Assembly: GCF_000687755.1 (NCBI RefSeq)
Contig: NZ_JHXN01000001.1
Span: 62,001 to 126,000 of the forward strand
From: Taylorella asinigenitalis ATCC 700933
Lineage (GTDB): Bacteria > Pseudomonadota > Gammaproteobacteria > Burkholderiales > Burkholderiaceae_B
Length of the DNA stretch: 64,000 nt
Direction: 5' to 3'
Within the stretch, counting starts at the first letter, position 1. Each line of letters begins with the position of its first letter. Under the pieces are notes generated by a model. That model was not told where the DNA came from. It worked only from the letters and a program-made list of their open reading frames with translations, and did not search any database. Both the position numbers and the translations under genes were made by a program. Below are positions 28,053-36,456 of this stretch, in pieces.

Positions 28053-30905
28053 CTAAGATTTACTAGACCTGAGCGATTGGTGAGCAAGCGCTACAAGCAT
28101 ATATGTGGTAGCACCAATCACTAGCATAAACACACCCAAATCAAATAAAAGAACACTCGAAATATGAATCTCACCTATTAGGGGGAGATAAAAATGATAT
28201 GCCATTGCTGATAAGAATGGTAAGCCATGAAACATAGGATAAATACCAGCAATTGCGGCACACAACAAACCTGCCGATAGCAAATTATGTGGTCGGATTC
28301 GTGAGAGTTCTTCAACCCAACGAATTCCACTTATCATATATTGAATAATTACGCCAATTGCAAAAATAACGCCTGCAATAAACCCGCCACCAGGCAAATT
28401 ATGACCTCTGAAGAAGAAAAAGTAGGCAATGACACTGATAAGTGGCATGATTAGCCTTGCTAGTACTGTAGGTGCAAGCATTGTGCCATTTGGAAGATAT
28501 CTATCTTCTGAAATGGGTACGATATCAGGTGAGAGTTGTTTATGCGTTACTTTGGACTCTTGAAGGGTCTCTTTAGGGGGCCTAAATCTACGCAATAATG
28601 CATATACTGTTAAAGCCACAATCCCTAAAACTGTAATTTCACCGTAAGTATCGAAGGCCCTAAAATCCACCAATATTACGTTGACCACATTTGTTCCGCC
28701 ACCTAATGAAAGAGCATTATCTAAAAAGAATTTTCCAACTGATGGAACTGTCTCACGCGTTGTTATTTGATATGTTAAGAATGCTAACCCTAAGCCAACA
28801 GTGGTTGCTAGGGCACCGTCTCTTATATATCTTAAATGTTTAGCTGTATAGGCTTCAATTTTTTCTTTTCTGGAAATTCGAGGAAGCCACCTTAGTCCTA
28901 AAAGAAGTAAAACTACATTTATAACTTCGATTACCAATTGAGTCAAAGCTAGGTCTGGTGCAGAAAGCCATACAAAAGTCGCACAAGTAATCACACCAGC
29001 CACACCAGCTAATACGATTGCCCTAAATCGATTATATTTCGCTTGATAAGCAGCCCCAACTGCACAGGCACATCCTGCAATCCACATTAATGCAAATGGT
29101 AAATCAAAATTTAGGGCAGGTAGCCTATACCAATTTTCAAATTGAAGTAGTGGCAATGCTGCTACTACTACAGATACAAAAATGATTGCAAAAATTTGAG
29201 ATTGCAATCGATTCGAGGAAATATATCCCATAATGGTGTAGGCGATATTATCGATTTTATCTAATATCCAATCAAAAATATCTCGGCCTTCTATTTTTCT
29301 TAAACCAATTGGATTGTTAAGCGATACTCTGTTATATGGTCTAACTATTAGATAAACAATAAATCCAAATAGTAAAGCCAAAATACTCATTACTAAAGGA
29401 ATATTAAATCCATGGAAAACATGAAGACTAAAATCAAAATTGTCATACGGCAGTAAAGTCCGCATAGCAACTTTTAAGATAGGCTCAACAATATATCCTG
29501 GAAAAATACCAATAACAATACACATAAAAACTAAAAACGCACTAGGCAATAGCATGAATTTATGCGGGTCATGTGGCATTCTTGGTAAAGCTTTGGGTTC
29601 AGGCCCAAAGAAAACTTTAACTATAAATCTATATGAATAAGCGACACTAAAGATACTTGCAACTAAAGCTAATATTGGAAGAATGTATGATTTTGCATCA
29701 TTTGAGGTCAGTGTTTCTGAGAAGAACATCTCCTTAGAAATAAATCCATTAAGCAATGGGACCCCAGCCATAGCTGCAGCCGCTACGACAGCAAGAGTTG
29801 TAGTCAAAGGCATATATCTACGTAAACCGCTTAATATAGACATATCACGGGTACCAGTCTCATGGTCAACAATACCCGTCGCCATAAATAGTGAGGCCTT
29901 AAAGGTAGCATGGTTTATCATATGGAAAATCGCTGCCACTAAAGCCAGTTTGCTATTTAGTCCCAGCAATAAAGTTATTAGTCCTAAATGGCTAATGGTG
30001 GAATAAGCCAATACAGATTTCATATCCCTTTGAAAGGTGGCAATGTATGCGGCTAGCGTCAAAGAGATTAATCCAGAAAGACCTACAGTCCAGAACCATA
30101 AATCAGTTCCAGCCATGACAGGCCAAAATCTAGCTAATAATATAACTCCAGCTTTAACGAGTGTCGCTGAATGCAGGTAAGCTGAAACAGGGGTAGGAGC
30201 AGCCATTGCATTTGGAAGCCAAAAGTGAAATGGAAATTGTGCACTTTTAGTTAATGCACCAATAACTAGCAAAATTAATATAACTGGATAAAAGGGATGA
30301 TTAGCTATGAGTTCAGTAGAATCTAAAACAGCTTGATACTCGTAGGATCCGACAACATTTCCAATTATAAGCATGGCAGCAAGTAAACTAAATCCGCCCA
30401 AAGCTGTTACTGTAAGTGCTATACGTGCACCCCGCTGTGCATCTGATCTATGATGCCAGTAACCGATTAACATAAACGAGCTTAAGGAAGTCATCTCCCA
30501 AAAGATTACTAACTGAATTAAATGCCCTGAAATCACGACTCCAATCATAGAAGCCATGAAAATCAGAAAGAATGAAAAGAATCTAGGAACTGGATCGGCG
30601 GGATCCATGTAATAGCGGGCATAGATAACAACCAGAAAGCCCATAATAGATACTAAAAGAGAGAAAACCCAAGAGAACCCGTCTAGTTGAAAAATGAAAT
30701 TTAAGCCTAGGAAAGGAAGCCAATCAATTTTTTCAATGATTACTTCGCCTTCAAAAATAGTAGGGGCGTAATAAATTAGGTTTGCAACACAATAAAATGC
30801 CACTATACCTGATAACCAGGCTTCTCTGTTGCGTGCGTTAGATGGCAACATCATTGCTATTAAACTAGCTATTAGAGGAACAATTATCAGGCTCGATAAA
30901 GACAT
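28053..30905 (-). CDS. mrpA: Na+(K+)/H+ antiporter subunits A and B, fused
   Basis: 950 residues. The first part (about 1-770) is the NuoL-like MrpA with EMTSLSSFMLIGYWHH and LTKSAQFPFHFWLPNAMAAPTPVSAYLHSATLVKAG in pieces carrying the conserved Glu, Lys and His of the proton path. The end of that part has the MrpA-specific C-terminal helices (YGEITVLGIVALTVYALL). The last ~150 residues (from about 790, PTVLARLIMPLISVIAYFFFFRGHNLPGGGFIAG) are an MrpB domain. Such AB fusions are known in Pha-type (group 2) systems. The complex exchanges Na+ or K+ for protons and supports pH and salt homeostasis. First gene of the operon; only 41 bases separate it from the divergent gene. Confidence 0.95.
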   Translation of the reverse strand: MSLSSLIIVPLIASLIAMMLPSNARNREAWLSGIVAFYCVANLIYYAPTIFEGEVIIEKIDWLPFLGLNFIFQLDGFSWVFSLLVSIMGFLVVIYARYYMDPADPVPRFFSFFLIFMASMIGVVISGHLIQLVIFWEMTSLSSFMLIGYWHHRSDAQRGARIALTVTALGGFSLLAAMLIIGNVVGSYEYQAVLDSTELIANHPFYPVILILLVIGALTKSAQFPFHFWLPNAMAAPTPVSAYLHSATLVKAGVILLARFWPVMAGTDLWFWTVGLSGLISLTLAAYIATFQRDMKSVLAYSTISHLGLITLLLGLNSKLALVAAIFHMINHATFKASLFMATGIVDHETGTRDMSILSGLRRYMPLTTTLAVVAAAAMAGVPLLNGFISKEMFFSETLTSNDAKSYILPILALVASIFSVAYSYRFIVKVFFGPEPKALPRMPHDPHKFMLLPSAFLVFMCIVIGIFPGYIVEPILKVAMRTLLPYDNFDFSLHVFHGFNIPLVMSILALLFGFIVYLIVRPYNRVSLNNPIGLRKIEGRDIFDWILDKIDNIAYTIMGYISSNRLQSQIFAIIFVSVVVAALPLLQFENWYRLPALNFDLPFALMWIAGCACAVGAAYQAKYNRFRAIVLAGVAGVITCATFVWLSAPDLALTQLVIEVINVVLLLLGLRWLPRISRKEKIEAYTAKHLRYIRDGALATTVGLGLAFLTYQITTRETVPSVGKFFLDNALSLGGGTNVVNVILVDFRAFDTYGEITVLGIVALTVYALLRRFRPPKETLQESKVTHKQLSPDIVPISEDRYLPNGTMLAPTVLARLIMPLISVIAYFFFFRGHNLPGGGFIAGVIFAIGVIIQYMISGIRWVEELSRIRPHNLLSAGLLCAAIAGIYPMFHGLPFLSAMAYHFYLPLIGEIHISSVLLFDLGVFMLVIGATTYMLVALAHQSLRSSKS

Positions 30906-30946
30906 AACGGGAATAAGTAGATTTTTTATAATTGTATTTTATAAGA

Positions 30947-31744
30947 ATGGAGATGAAATTGAGCAAAAAGAAAGAGAAAATTTTAGAACCGCATCCGGTT
31001 TACGATGAGCCTAGTATCTCCATTGAAAATGGTATGAAATTCCTTCATTTTGGAAGCAGGTATATTCAAGGTGCAATGCAGCTTTCGCATCCAAATCATT
31101 TGTATTTTAAATATACAAGGCAAATGATAGCTTGGATGATTTTTTTGCCTACTTCGTATGTAAACACTGTAAATTTGCTTGGATTAGGGGCTGGAACACT
31201 TCTTAAATCTTGCTTTAGATATTGCCACAGGAAAACGAATTTCAATTGCATAGAATGGAATCCTCAAGTTACACAATGTGCTATCTCAGAATTTAAGCTA
31301 CCAAATTCTGATCGCATTACAGTTATACATGCAGATGCAAGAGAGTGGATTAAGGCTGACCATCACAAATGTGAAGTTCTACTCGTTGATTTGTACAATT
31401 ATGAAGGAGAGGGGCCTGTAGCAGGTGATAAACGGTTTTATAGACATTGCTATAAAAATTTAAATGATATTGGGATTATGGCCGTCAATCTCTTTGGATA
31501 TCATAAAACTTATAAGAAAAATGTAAAAAGAATTAAAGATATATTTGATTTTGTTATTGAATTTAAAGAAACAGAAGACGGTAATAGGATTGTTCTTGGT
31601 TTCAAAGGGCCTAAACTATCTATTACATTCGATGAAATTATGCAAAGGGCTAAAGTTATTCAAAATAACACGGAATTGGAAGCTGTAGAAATGGTGAAAG
31701 AAATCAGAAAATCCAATAAATCTTTTTTTATCGATGGGGCGTGA
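30947..31744 (+). CDS. Spermidine synthase-like (SpeE-fold) protein
   Basis: 265 residues from ATG 30947; ATG 30953 or a TTG at 30932 are equally possible starts. The Rossmann SAM/decarboxy-SAM loop NLLGLGAGTLLKS and the later acidic segments (NCIEWNPQV, VIHADAREWI, LLVDLYNYEGEGP) match spermidine-synthase-fold proteins. The usual polyamine catalytic DSTDP-type motif is not obvious, so it may be one of the many SpeE-like proteins without proven aminopropyltransferase activity. No speD or speA/C partner is in the window. Followed 6 bases later by pdxJ. Confidence 0.7.
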   Translation: MEMKLSKKKEKILEPHPVYDEPSISIENGMKFLHFGSRYIQGAMQLSHPNHLYFKYTRQMIAWMIFLPTSYVNTVNLLGLGAGTLLKSCFRYCHRKTNFNCIEWNPQVTQCAISEFKLPNSDRITVIHADAREWIKADHHKCEVLLVDLYNYEGEGPVAGDKRFYRHCYKNLNDIGIMAVNLFGYHKTYKKNVKRIKDIFDFVIEFKETEDGNRIVLGFKGPKLSITFDEIMQRAKVIQNNTELEAVEMVKEIRKSNKSFFIDGA

Positions 31745-31750
31745 TTTTAA

Positions 31751-32485
31751 ATGATTAAATTAGGCGTAAATATTGACCACATTGCTACATTAAGACAGCA
31801 AAGAGGCACTAAATATCCAGACCCGATAAAGGCAGCTCTCCTAGCTGAATCAGCTGGTGCAGATTTTATTACTCTACATTTAAGAGAAGATAGAAGGCAT
31901 ATTCAGGACAAAGATGTGTTTGAGATGAGAGATAGGCTTTTGACCCATATGAATCTTGAATGTGCTATTACAGATGAGATGATAGGCATTGCCACAAGAG
32001 TAAAACCTAAAGATGTTTGCCTTGTTCCTGAAAAGAGGGAAGAATTGACTACTGAAGGTGGTTTGGATGTAGTTTCGCAATTTAATTTAGTGAAATCGGC
32101 CGTTGAAAAATTGACTGAAGAGGGGATTTCAGTTTCATTATTTATAGATCCTGAAGCTGAACAAATTAAAGCCGCTAGTGAAGCTGGGGCTGGGATAATT
32201 GAGCTACATACAGGGGCTTACGCTCAATATGCAGACTCAAATATATCGGACAAAGCGACAGAGGAAATAAATAGATTAGAATCTGCAATATCGATTGCTA
32301 TAAATTTAGGACTGCAAGTAAATGCAGGACATGGATTAAACTACGAAAATGTTCAAGAAATAATTAAGATACCAGGCATATCTGAGTTAAATATTGGTCA
32401 TGCCATCATTGCTCAATCGGTATTTGACGGGTTGTATAAGGCGGTAAGTGATATGGTAGCTTTGATTAGAGTAAATGGGGGATAG
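31751..32485 (+). CDS. pdxJ: Pyridoxine 5'-phosphate synthase
   Basis: Last step of the DXP-dependent vitamin B6 pathway: condenses 1-deoxyxylulose 5-phosphate with 3-amino-2-oxopropyl phosphate. The N-terminus [39 protein letters not shown], and the C-terminal [12 protein letters not shown] plus [14 protein letters not shown] are diagnostic. 244 residues is normal. It overlaps the next gene by 11 bases. Confidence 0.97.
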   Translation: MIKLGVNIDHIATLRQQRGTKYPDPIKAALLAESAGADFITLHLREDRRHIQDKDVFEMRDRLLTHMNLECAITDEMIGIATRVKPKDVCLVPEKREELTTEGGLDVVSQFNLVKSAVEKLTEEGISVSLFIDPEAEQIKAASEAGAGIIELHTGAYAQYADSNISDKATEEINRLESAISIAINLGLQVNAGHGLNYENVQEIIKIPGISELNIGHAIIAQSVFDGLYKAVSDMVALIRVNGG

Positions 32486-33089
32486 GGTGAAAGATACTCA
32501 AAAATACGATTTAATTGAATCAATTATCAATCGTTCATCAACTAAGGCAATTTCATATCCAAGTCCTAGCGAAGAGGATTTAGAATTGGCATTTAAAGCG
32601 GCTATGTCTGCTCCAGACCATGGGAAACTTAGACCTTGGAGATATCGAATAATTAAAGGGTCAGAGAATATTCATAAATTTACAGAATATGCTATTGACC
32701 TTAGGCAAAATTCTGATAATCCATTACCTGAAGAAAAGGTCTTGAATCTTAGAGCTATGTACGAAAAAGTTCCTATGATTATATTAGTGGCTTGCCATAT
32801 GGATTATCAAAACACACGAATACCTGAGGAAGAGAGAGTCATTGCCACCGCATGCTCTGCAATGAATTTAATCAATTCGCTTGAAAGTATGGGCTATGGT
32901 TTATTTTGGTCTACTGGAGTTGCAACCTATTTGGATGAATTTCAAGCCGCTATAGGATTCAATTCTTTGGATTATCGATATATGGGTATGATACTTGTGG
33001 GCACTCCAACTGCTCCAAAGGCTTTAAAAGAACGACCAGACATTAATGCTCATGTCGATATTTGGGACGGTAATTTTGAAATAATTTAA
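32475..33089 (+). CDS. Nitroreductase family FMN protein (YdjA-like)
   Basis: 204 residues, minimal nitroreductase fold. The segment [18 protein letters not shown] is characteristic of the YdjA subgroup, and [13 protein letters not shown] with [18 protein letters not shown] forms the rest of the FMN pocket. Physiological substrate unknown. The start is ambiguous: ATG 32475 lies within pdxJ; a GTG at 32487 preceded by a G-rich stretch would remove four residues and the overlap. Confidence 0.85.
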   Translation: MGDRVKDTQKYDLIESIINRSSTKAISYPSPSEEDLELAFKAAMSAPDHGKLRPWRYRIIKGSENIHKFTEYAIDLRQNSDNPLPEEKVLNLRAMYEKVPMIILVACHMDYQNTRIPEEERVIATACSAMNLINSLESMGYGLFWSTGVATYLDEFQAAIGFNSLDYRYMGMILVGTPTAPKALKERPDINAHVDIWDGNFEII

Positions 33090-33090
33090 T

Positions 33091-33569
33091 ATGAAAGCGA
33101 TTAAATTTGTTGTCATTATATTTGTCATTTTGGCTATATTGCTTGGAATTAGAGCTTATAAACACCATAAAAAAATTCGTAAAACTGAAGTAGCAGTGCT
33201 TGCACTTAGGAAGGTTAACTACGAAGAATTGTATAAAACCAATCCACTTAAAATATATGAAGATTTAGATAAACATTGGAATGCTACTGTAGGTGCGTAT
33301 CTTAAAGACGAATTATGGCATGATGAAGAAGTTTATGATGCAGGTCATTTTTTAAAATTGGATGGTGGACTTTTCTTGACTCTGATAAAGTAGGAGAAAT
33401 ATATACGAAAATAGCGGATTCATTTCCACTAAAACCGCAATTAGTTAAAATATACGTGGGCCCTAATACTTCAAGAGAACGAAATCCTATTATTAAAGAC
33501 CCAGATTCATTCTTTAATAGCTATAAGCATTTTCTTACAAAATTGGCTGGTTTATATTCCAGAGACTAA
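33091..33569 (+). pseudogene. Frameshifted membrane-anchored protein of unknown function
   Basis: Read straight, the frame from ATG 33091 stops at 33393 (100 residues). After about residue 95 the -1 frame becomes open and stays open to a TAA at 33567-33569, giving LDSDKVGEIYTKIADSFP and then VKIYVGPNTSRERNPII, which looks like ordinary protein. One extra T in the run CTTTTC at 33370-33375 would restore a continuous protein of about 158 residues, running GGLFLDSDKVGE. It has one N-terminal membrane anchor (about 4-22) and a mainly polar remainder. The rebuilt 3' end overlaps convergent gabD by 18 bases, as other gene pairs here do. Either a recent mutation or a sequencing error; the family is not recognised. 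Confidence 0.7.
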
Positions 33570-35000
33570 TATAAATTTAATCTCAACATAGTCCTCTATG
33601 CCATATTTAGAACCCTCACGGCCCAATCCCGAGTGCTTAACACCACCAAAAGGGGCGGTTTCGTTTGAGAAATTGCCCGCATTTATACCTACCATTCCAT
33701 ATTCCAATTTTTCTGAAGTGCGTACAATGCGCCCTAAATCGTTGGTATAGACGTAAGAGGCGAGACCATACGGAGTATTGTTTGCCATGGCAATGACTTC
33801 GTCTTCATCATCAAATGGGATAATAGCAGCTAAAGGGCCGAAATTCTCCTCCTTGACGACAAGCATATCCTCAGTGACATTTGTAAGAATTGTTGGTTCG
33901 AAATACAAGCCTCCTAGTTCTGACACCTTTCCGCCAATTTCAATATGTGCACCCTTTGAAACCGCATCTTCCATATTTTTTTGAATCTTTACTAATGCAG
34001 CTTGATCTATAAGCGGACCAGTTGTTGTAGATGCATCAAGCCCAGAGCCAAGCTTCAAGCCCTTAACACGTTTTTTAAATCCACTTAAGAATTCCTCATA
34101 AATCTCATCTTGTACAAAAATCCTATCCGCACATGCACAAGTTTGCCCAGCATTTCTAAATTTGCTTACAACAATGCCATCTAGAGCCTTTTCTAGATTC
34201 GCATCATCATAAATAATAAAAGGAGCATTTCCGCCTAATTCAAGCGAGACCCGTTTTACAGTGCTCGCACATTGTGCCATTAGTTTCTTACCTATTTCGG
34301 TTGATCCAGTAAAACTAAAATGCTTTATGCGATCGTCCTCAGTTAGTATGTTGGCAATGTCATGGCTTTTCGACGTAATTACATTAAAAACGCCTTCAGG
34401 AAAACCTGCTTTATATGCCAATTCCGCCAAAGCCAAAGCTGAAAGAGGGGTTTTAGAGGAGGGGCGTAAAATAAAAGCACATCCCGCAGCCAGAGCTGGA
34501 GCCGCTTTTCGTAAAATCATGGATGAAGGAAAGTTCCATGGTGTCACAGCCGCACATAATCCAATAGGCTCTTTAGTCACAATCACACGACGATCATCTG
34601 TGGGTCCGGGTATCGTATCCCCATAGATTCTTTTAGCTTCTTCAGCAAACCACTCAATATAAGCCGCCCCCGATAGAATTTCACGCTTAGCCTCAGCCAA
34701 TGGTTTCCCTTGCTCTATTGTCAAAATTCGTGCTAGATCATCAATATGTTCTAATACAAGTTCGTACCATTTGCGCAATAACTTAGATCTATCTTTTGCT
34801 ATTGATTTTTTCCATGTCTTTTGTGCTTTATGAGCAAATTCAATCGCATAATGAGCTTGCTCAGTAGAACAATCCGCCACGTTGGCAATGCATTTGCTGT
34901 CAGCAGGATTAATTACTTCAAAAGTATCAATCCCATTTATCCATTTGCCGTTTATATAAGATTCTGTACGAAAGAGGTCTTTGTAATTTAGCTTATCCAT
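33552..35000 (-). CDS. gabD: Succinate-semialdehyde dehydrogenase (NADP+)
   Basis: Aldehyde dehydrogenase of 482 residues. The Rossmann segment FSFTGSTEIGKKL, catalytic Glu254 in SLELGGNAPFI, and catalytic Cys288 in FRNAGQTCACADRIF (with the second Cys two residues on) match the GabD subgroup, which oxidises succinate semialdehyde to succinate. Glutarate-semialdehyde use is also possible. Downstream of the efflux operon and in the same orientation, with a 64-base gap containing a perfect palindrome at 35037-35060. Convergent with the frameshifted gene. Confidence 0.9.
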   Translation of the reverse strand: MDKLNYKDLFRTESYINGKWINGIDTFEVINPADSKCIANVADCSTEQAHYAIEFAHKAQKTWKKSIAKDRSKLLRKWYELVLEHIDDLARILTIEQGKPLAEAKREILSGAAYIEWFAEEAKRIYGDTIPGPTDDRRVIVTKEPIGLCAAVTPWNFPSSMILRKAAPALAAGCAFILRPSSKTPLSALALAELAYKAGFPEGVFNVITSKSHDIANILTEDDRIKHFSFTGSTEIGKKLMAQCASTVKRVSLELGGNAPFIIYDDANLEKALDGIVVSKFRNAGQTCACADRIFVQDEIYEEFLSGFKKRVKGLKLGSGLDASTTTGPLIDQAALVKIQKNMEDAVSKGAHIEIGGKVSELGGLYFEPTILTNVTEDMLVVKEENFGPLAAIIPFDDEDEVIAMANNTPYGLASYVYTNDLGRIVRTSEKLEYGMVGINAGNFSNETAPFGGVKHSGLGREGSKYGIEDYVEIKFILVSGI

Positions 35001-35036
35001 GTATCAGTTTTGATATCTATAATTAACTTTACATAA

Positions 35037-35060
35037 TATACATTATGCGAATAATGTATA
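35037..35060. promoter_or_regulatory. Perfect 24-base palindrome upstream of gabD (candidate operator)
   Basis: TATACATTAT (35037-35046), spacer GCGA, ATAATGTATA (35051-35060). It ends 37 bases upstream of the gabD start (minus strand) and begins just after the outer-membrane efflux gene. There is no T-run after the hairpin on the minus strand, so an operator for a dimeric regulator is more likely than a terminator. The regulator is not identified. Confidence 0.5.
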
Positions 35061-35064
35061 CGAA

Positions 35065-36456
35065 TTATTTTATATTTCCACCTAAAGCCTTAACTAATTC
35101 TATTTGATTCTGTACGAGCTTTAACTTTAAATTTAGATTTTGTATCTCAGAGTTTATATTGCTATTTTGAACTTGTATAACATTTAAATAACTAACCAAA
35201 CCAGCTTTATATTGATTATTTGTAATCTCTAAAGATTTTCTAGATGAACTCAAGGCTTTAGATTGAATATTCAATTCTCGTGAAGTCATCTCAATTTTTG
35301 ATAATGCATCCTCGACTTCACGAATCCCTTTAATTACAGTGTCTTTATATGCAGCCACATTTGATCTATATTCGGCTTTGGCTGAATTTAAAGCGGCTTG
35401 TTTTGCACCACCATCAAATATGGATAAGACTATAGCTGGTCCTAAGGACCACACTGAAATTGGAGAGCTTAAAAGCTCTGTTAAGTTAATTCCTTGATTT
35501 GAAGCACTTGCACTAAGGGTTAAGTTAGGAAACCAAGCCGATCTAGCGGTTCCAATCTTATAATTTGCCTCTTGAACTTTTTTTTCTGCGATTTGAATAT
35601 CTGGTCTTAAGGCCAATAAAACACTTGGATATGCTACTGGAATTGAAATAGGCTTAAATTTATAGTTTGTAGGCATCAAATTAAATTCAGCAGGAGTTAA
35701 ACCTATTAATGTAGAAATCGCATTTTCAAGCAAAATTCGACTCGATTGCGTAGAAATTAAGTTTGCCTTTGCATTAAAAAGCTGCATTTCACTAGAAATA
35801 ACGTCAGCTTTTGCTATAACTCCTTGATTATATTGATTAATATTTATCTGATGAGATCTTTCAAGATAAGAAATTATCTGTTTGAGAGCATCAATCTTTA
35901 AATCTGTAACTCGAAGCATAAAATAAGTGTCAACCAATTGAGCTTGTAGACTTAATTTGGTTTGCTCAAGCATTAATGCTTGCATTTCACTGCCTAATCT
36001 TGCGATATTTTCACGATCACTAAATTTACCCCACAAATCAATTTCCCATTTAAGATTAGCTCCATAGCTTACTCTCTCACTTACATTGCGATTAGAGCCG
36101 CCAGAGCGATTTGCAGATGCGTCTGCACCTATGTTGGGATAGTATGATGATTGAGCAGATTGGATTTGTGATAGCGATGCTTGATATTTTGCGTATGATT
36201 GTTCAAGTGTGTAGTTTCTTTCGTTTAATTTTTTGATAAGCGAATCCAAAACTGGGTCATCAAATATGGACCACCAATTTTCTTTTGATTTGATCTTAGG
36301 AATTTGATCATATGAAACCCAAGCACTAGTATTAATCTTAGTCGCTTTATATTTCTCAGACACATATATATCAGGCACCTTATATTCTGGTGCCATACTA
36401 CAGGCAGATAGCAAAACGACCGAAACAAAACCTGTTAATTTATGCCTTAGAAGCAT
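35065..36456 (-). CDS. Outer-membrane efflux lipoprotein (NodT/OprM family)
   Basis: TolC-like channel component of the RND pump, 463 residues. From ATG 36456 the start is a lipoprotein signal peptide: basic residues, hydrophobic stretch, then lipobox LLSAC with the lipidated Cys. AGGAAA is correctly placed upstream; a longer reading from 36483 lacks this and overlaps mdtC further. Two outer-membrane efflux domains (about 60-265 and 290-460) contain the long helices, and LRPDIQIAEKKVQEANYKIG is family typical. Its start overlaps the end of the upstream RND gene by 17 bases. Confidence 0.92.
   Translation of the reverse strand: MLLRHKLTGFVSVVLLSACSMAPEYKVPDIYVSEKYKATKINTSAWVSYDQIPKIKSKENWWSIFDDPVLDSLIKKLNERNYTLEQSYAKYQASLSQIQSAQSSYYPNIGADASANRSGGSNRNVSERVSYGANLKWEIDLWGKFSDRENIARLGSEMQALMLEQTKLSLQAQLVDTYFMLRVTDLKIDALKQIISYLERSHQININQYNQGVIAKADVISSEMQLFNAKANLISTQSSRILLENAISTLIGLTPAEFNLMPTNYKFKPISIPVAYPSVLLALRPDIQIAEKKVQEANYKIGTARSAWFPNLTLSASASNQGINLTELLSSPISVWSLGPAIVLSIFDGGAKQAALNSAKAEYRSNVAAYKDTVIKGIREVEDALSKIEMTSRELNIQSKALSSSRKSLEITNNQYKAGLVSYLNVIQVQNSNINSEIQNLNLKLKLVQNQIELVKALGGNIK

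Noticed and set aside
33360-33400. Programmed ribosomal frameshift in the broken gene
   Set aside because: The T-run is only four bases and no X-XXY-YYZ slippery heptamer with a downstream hairpin is seen. A lost base is simpler.
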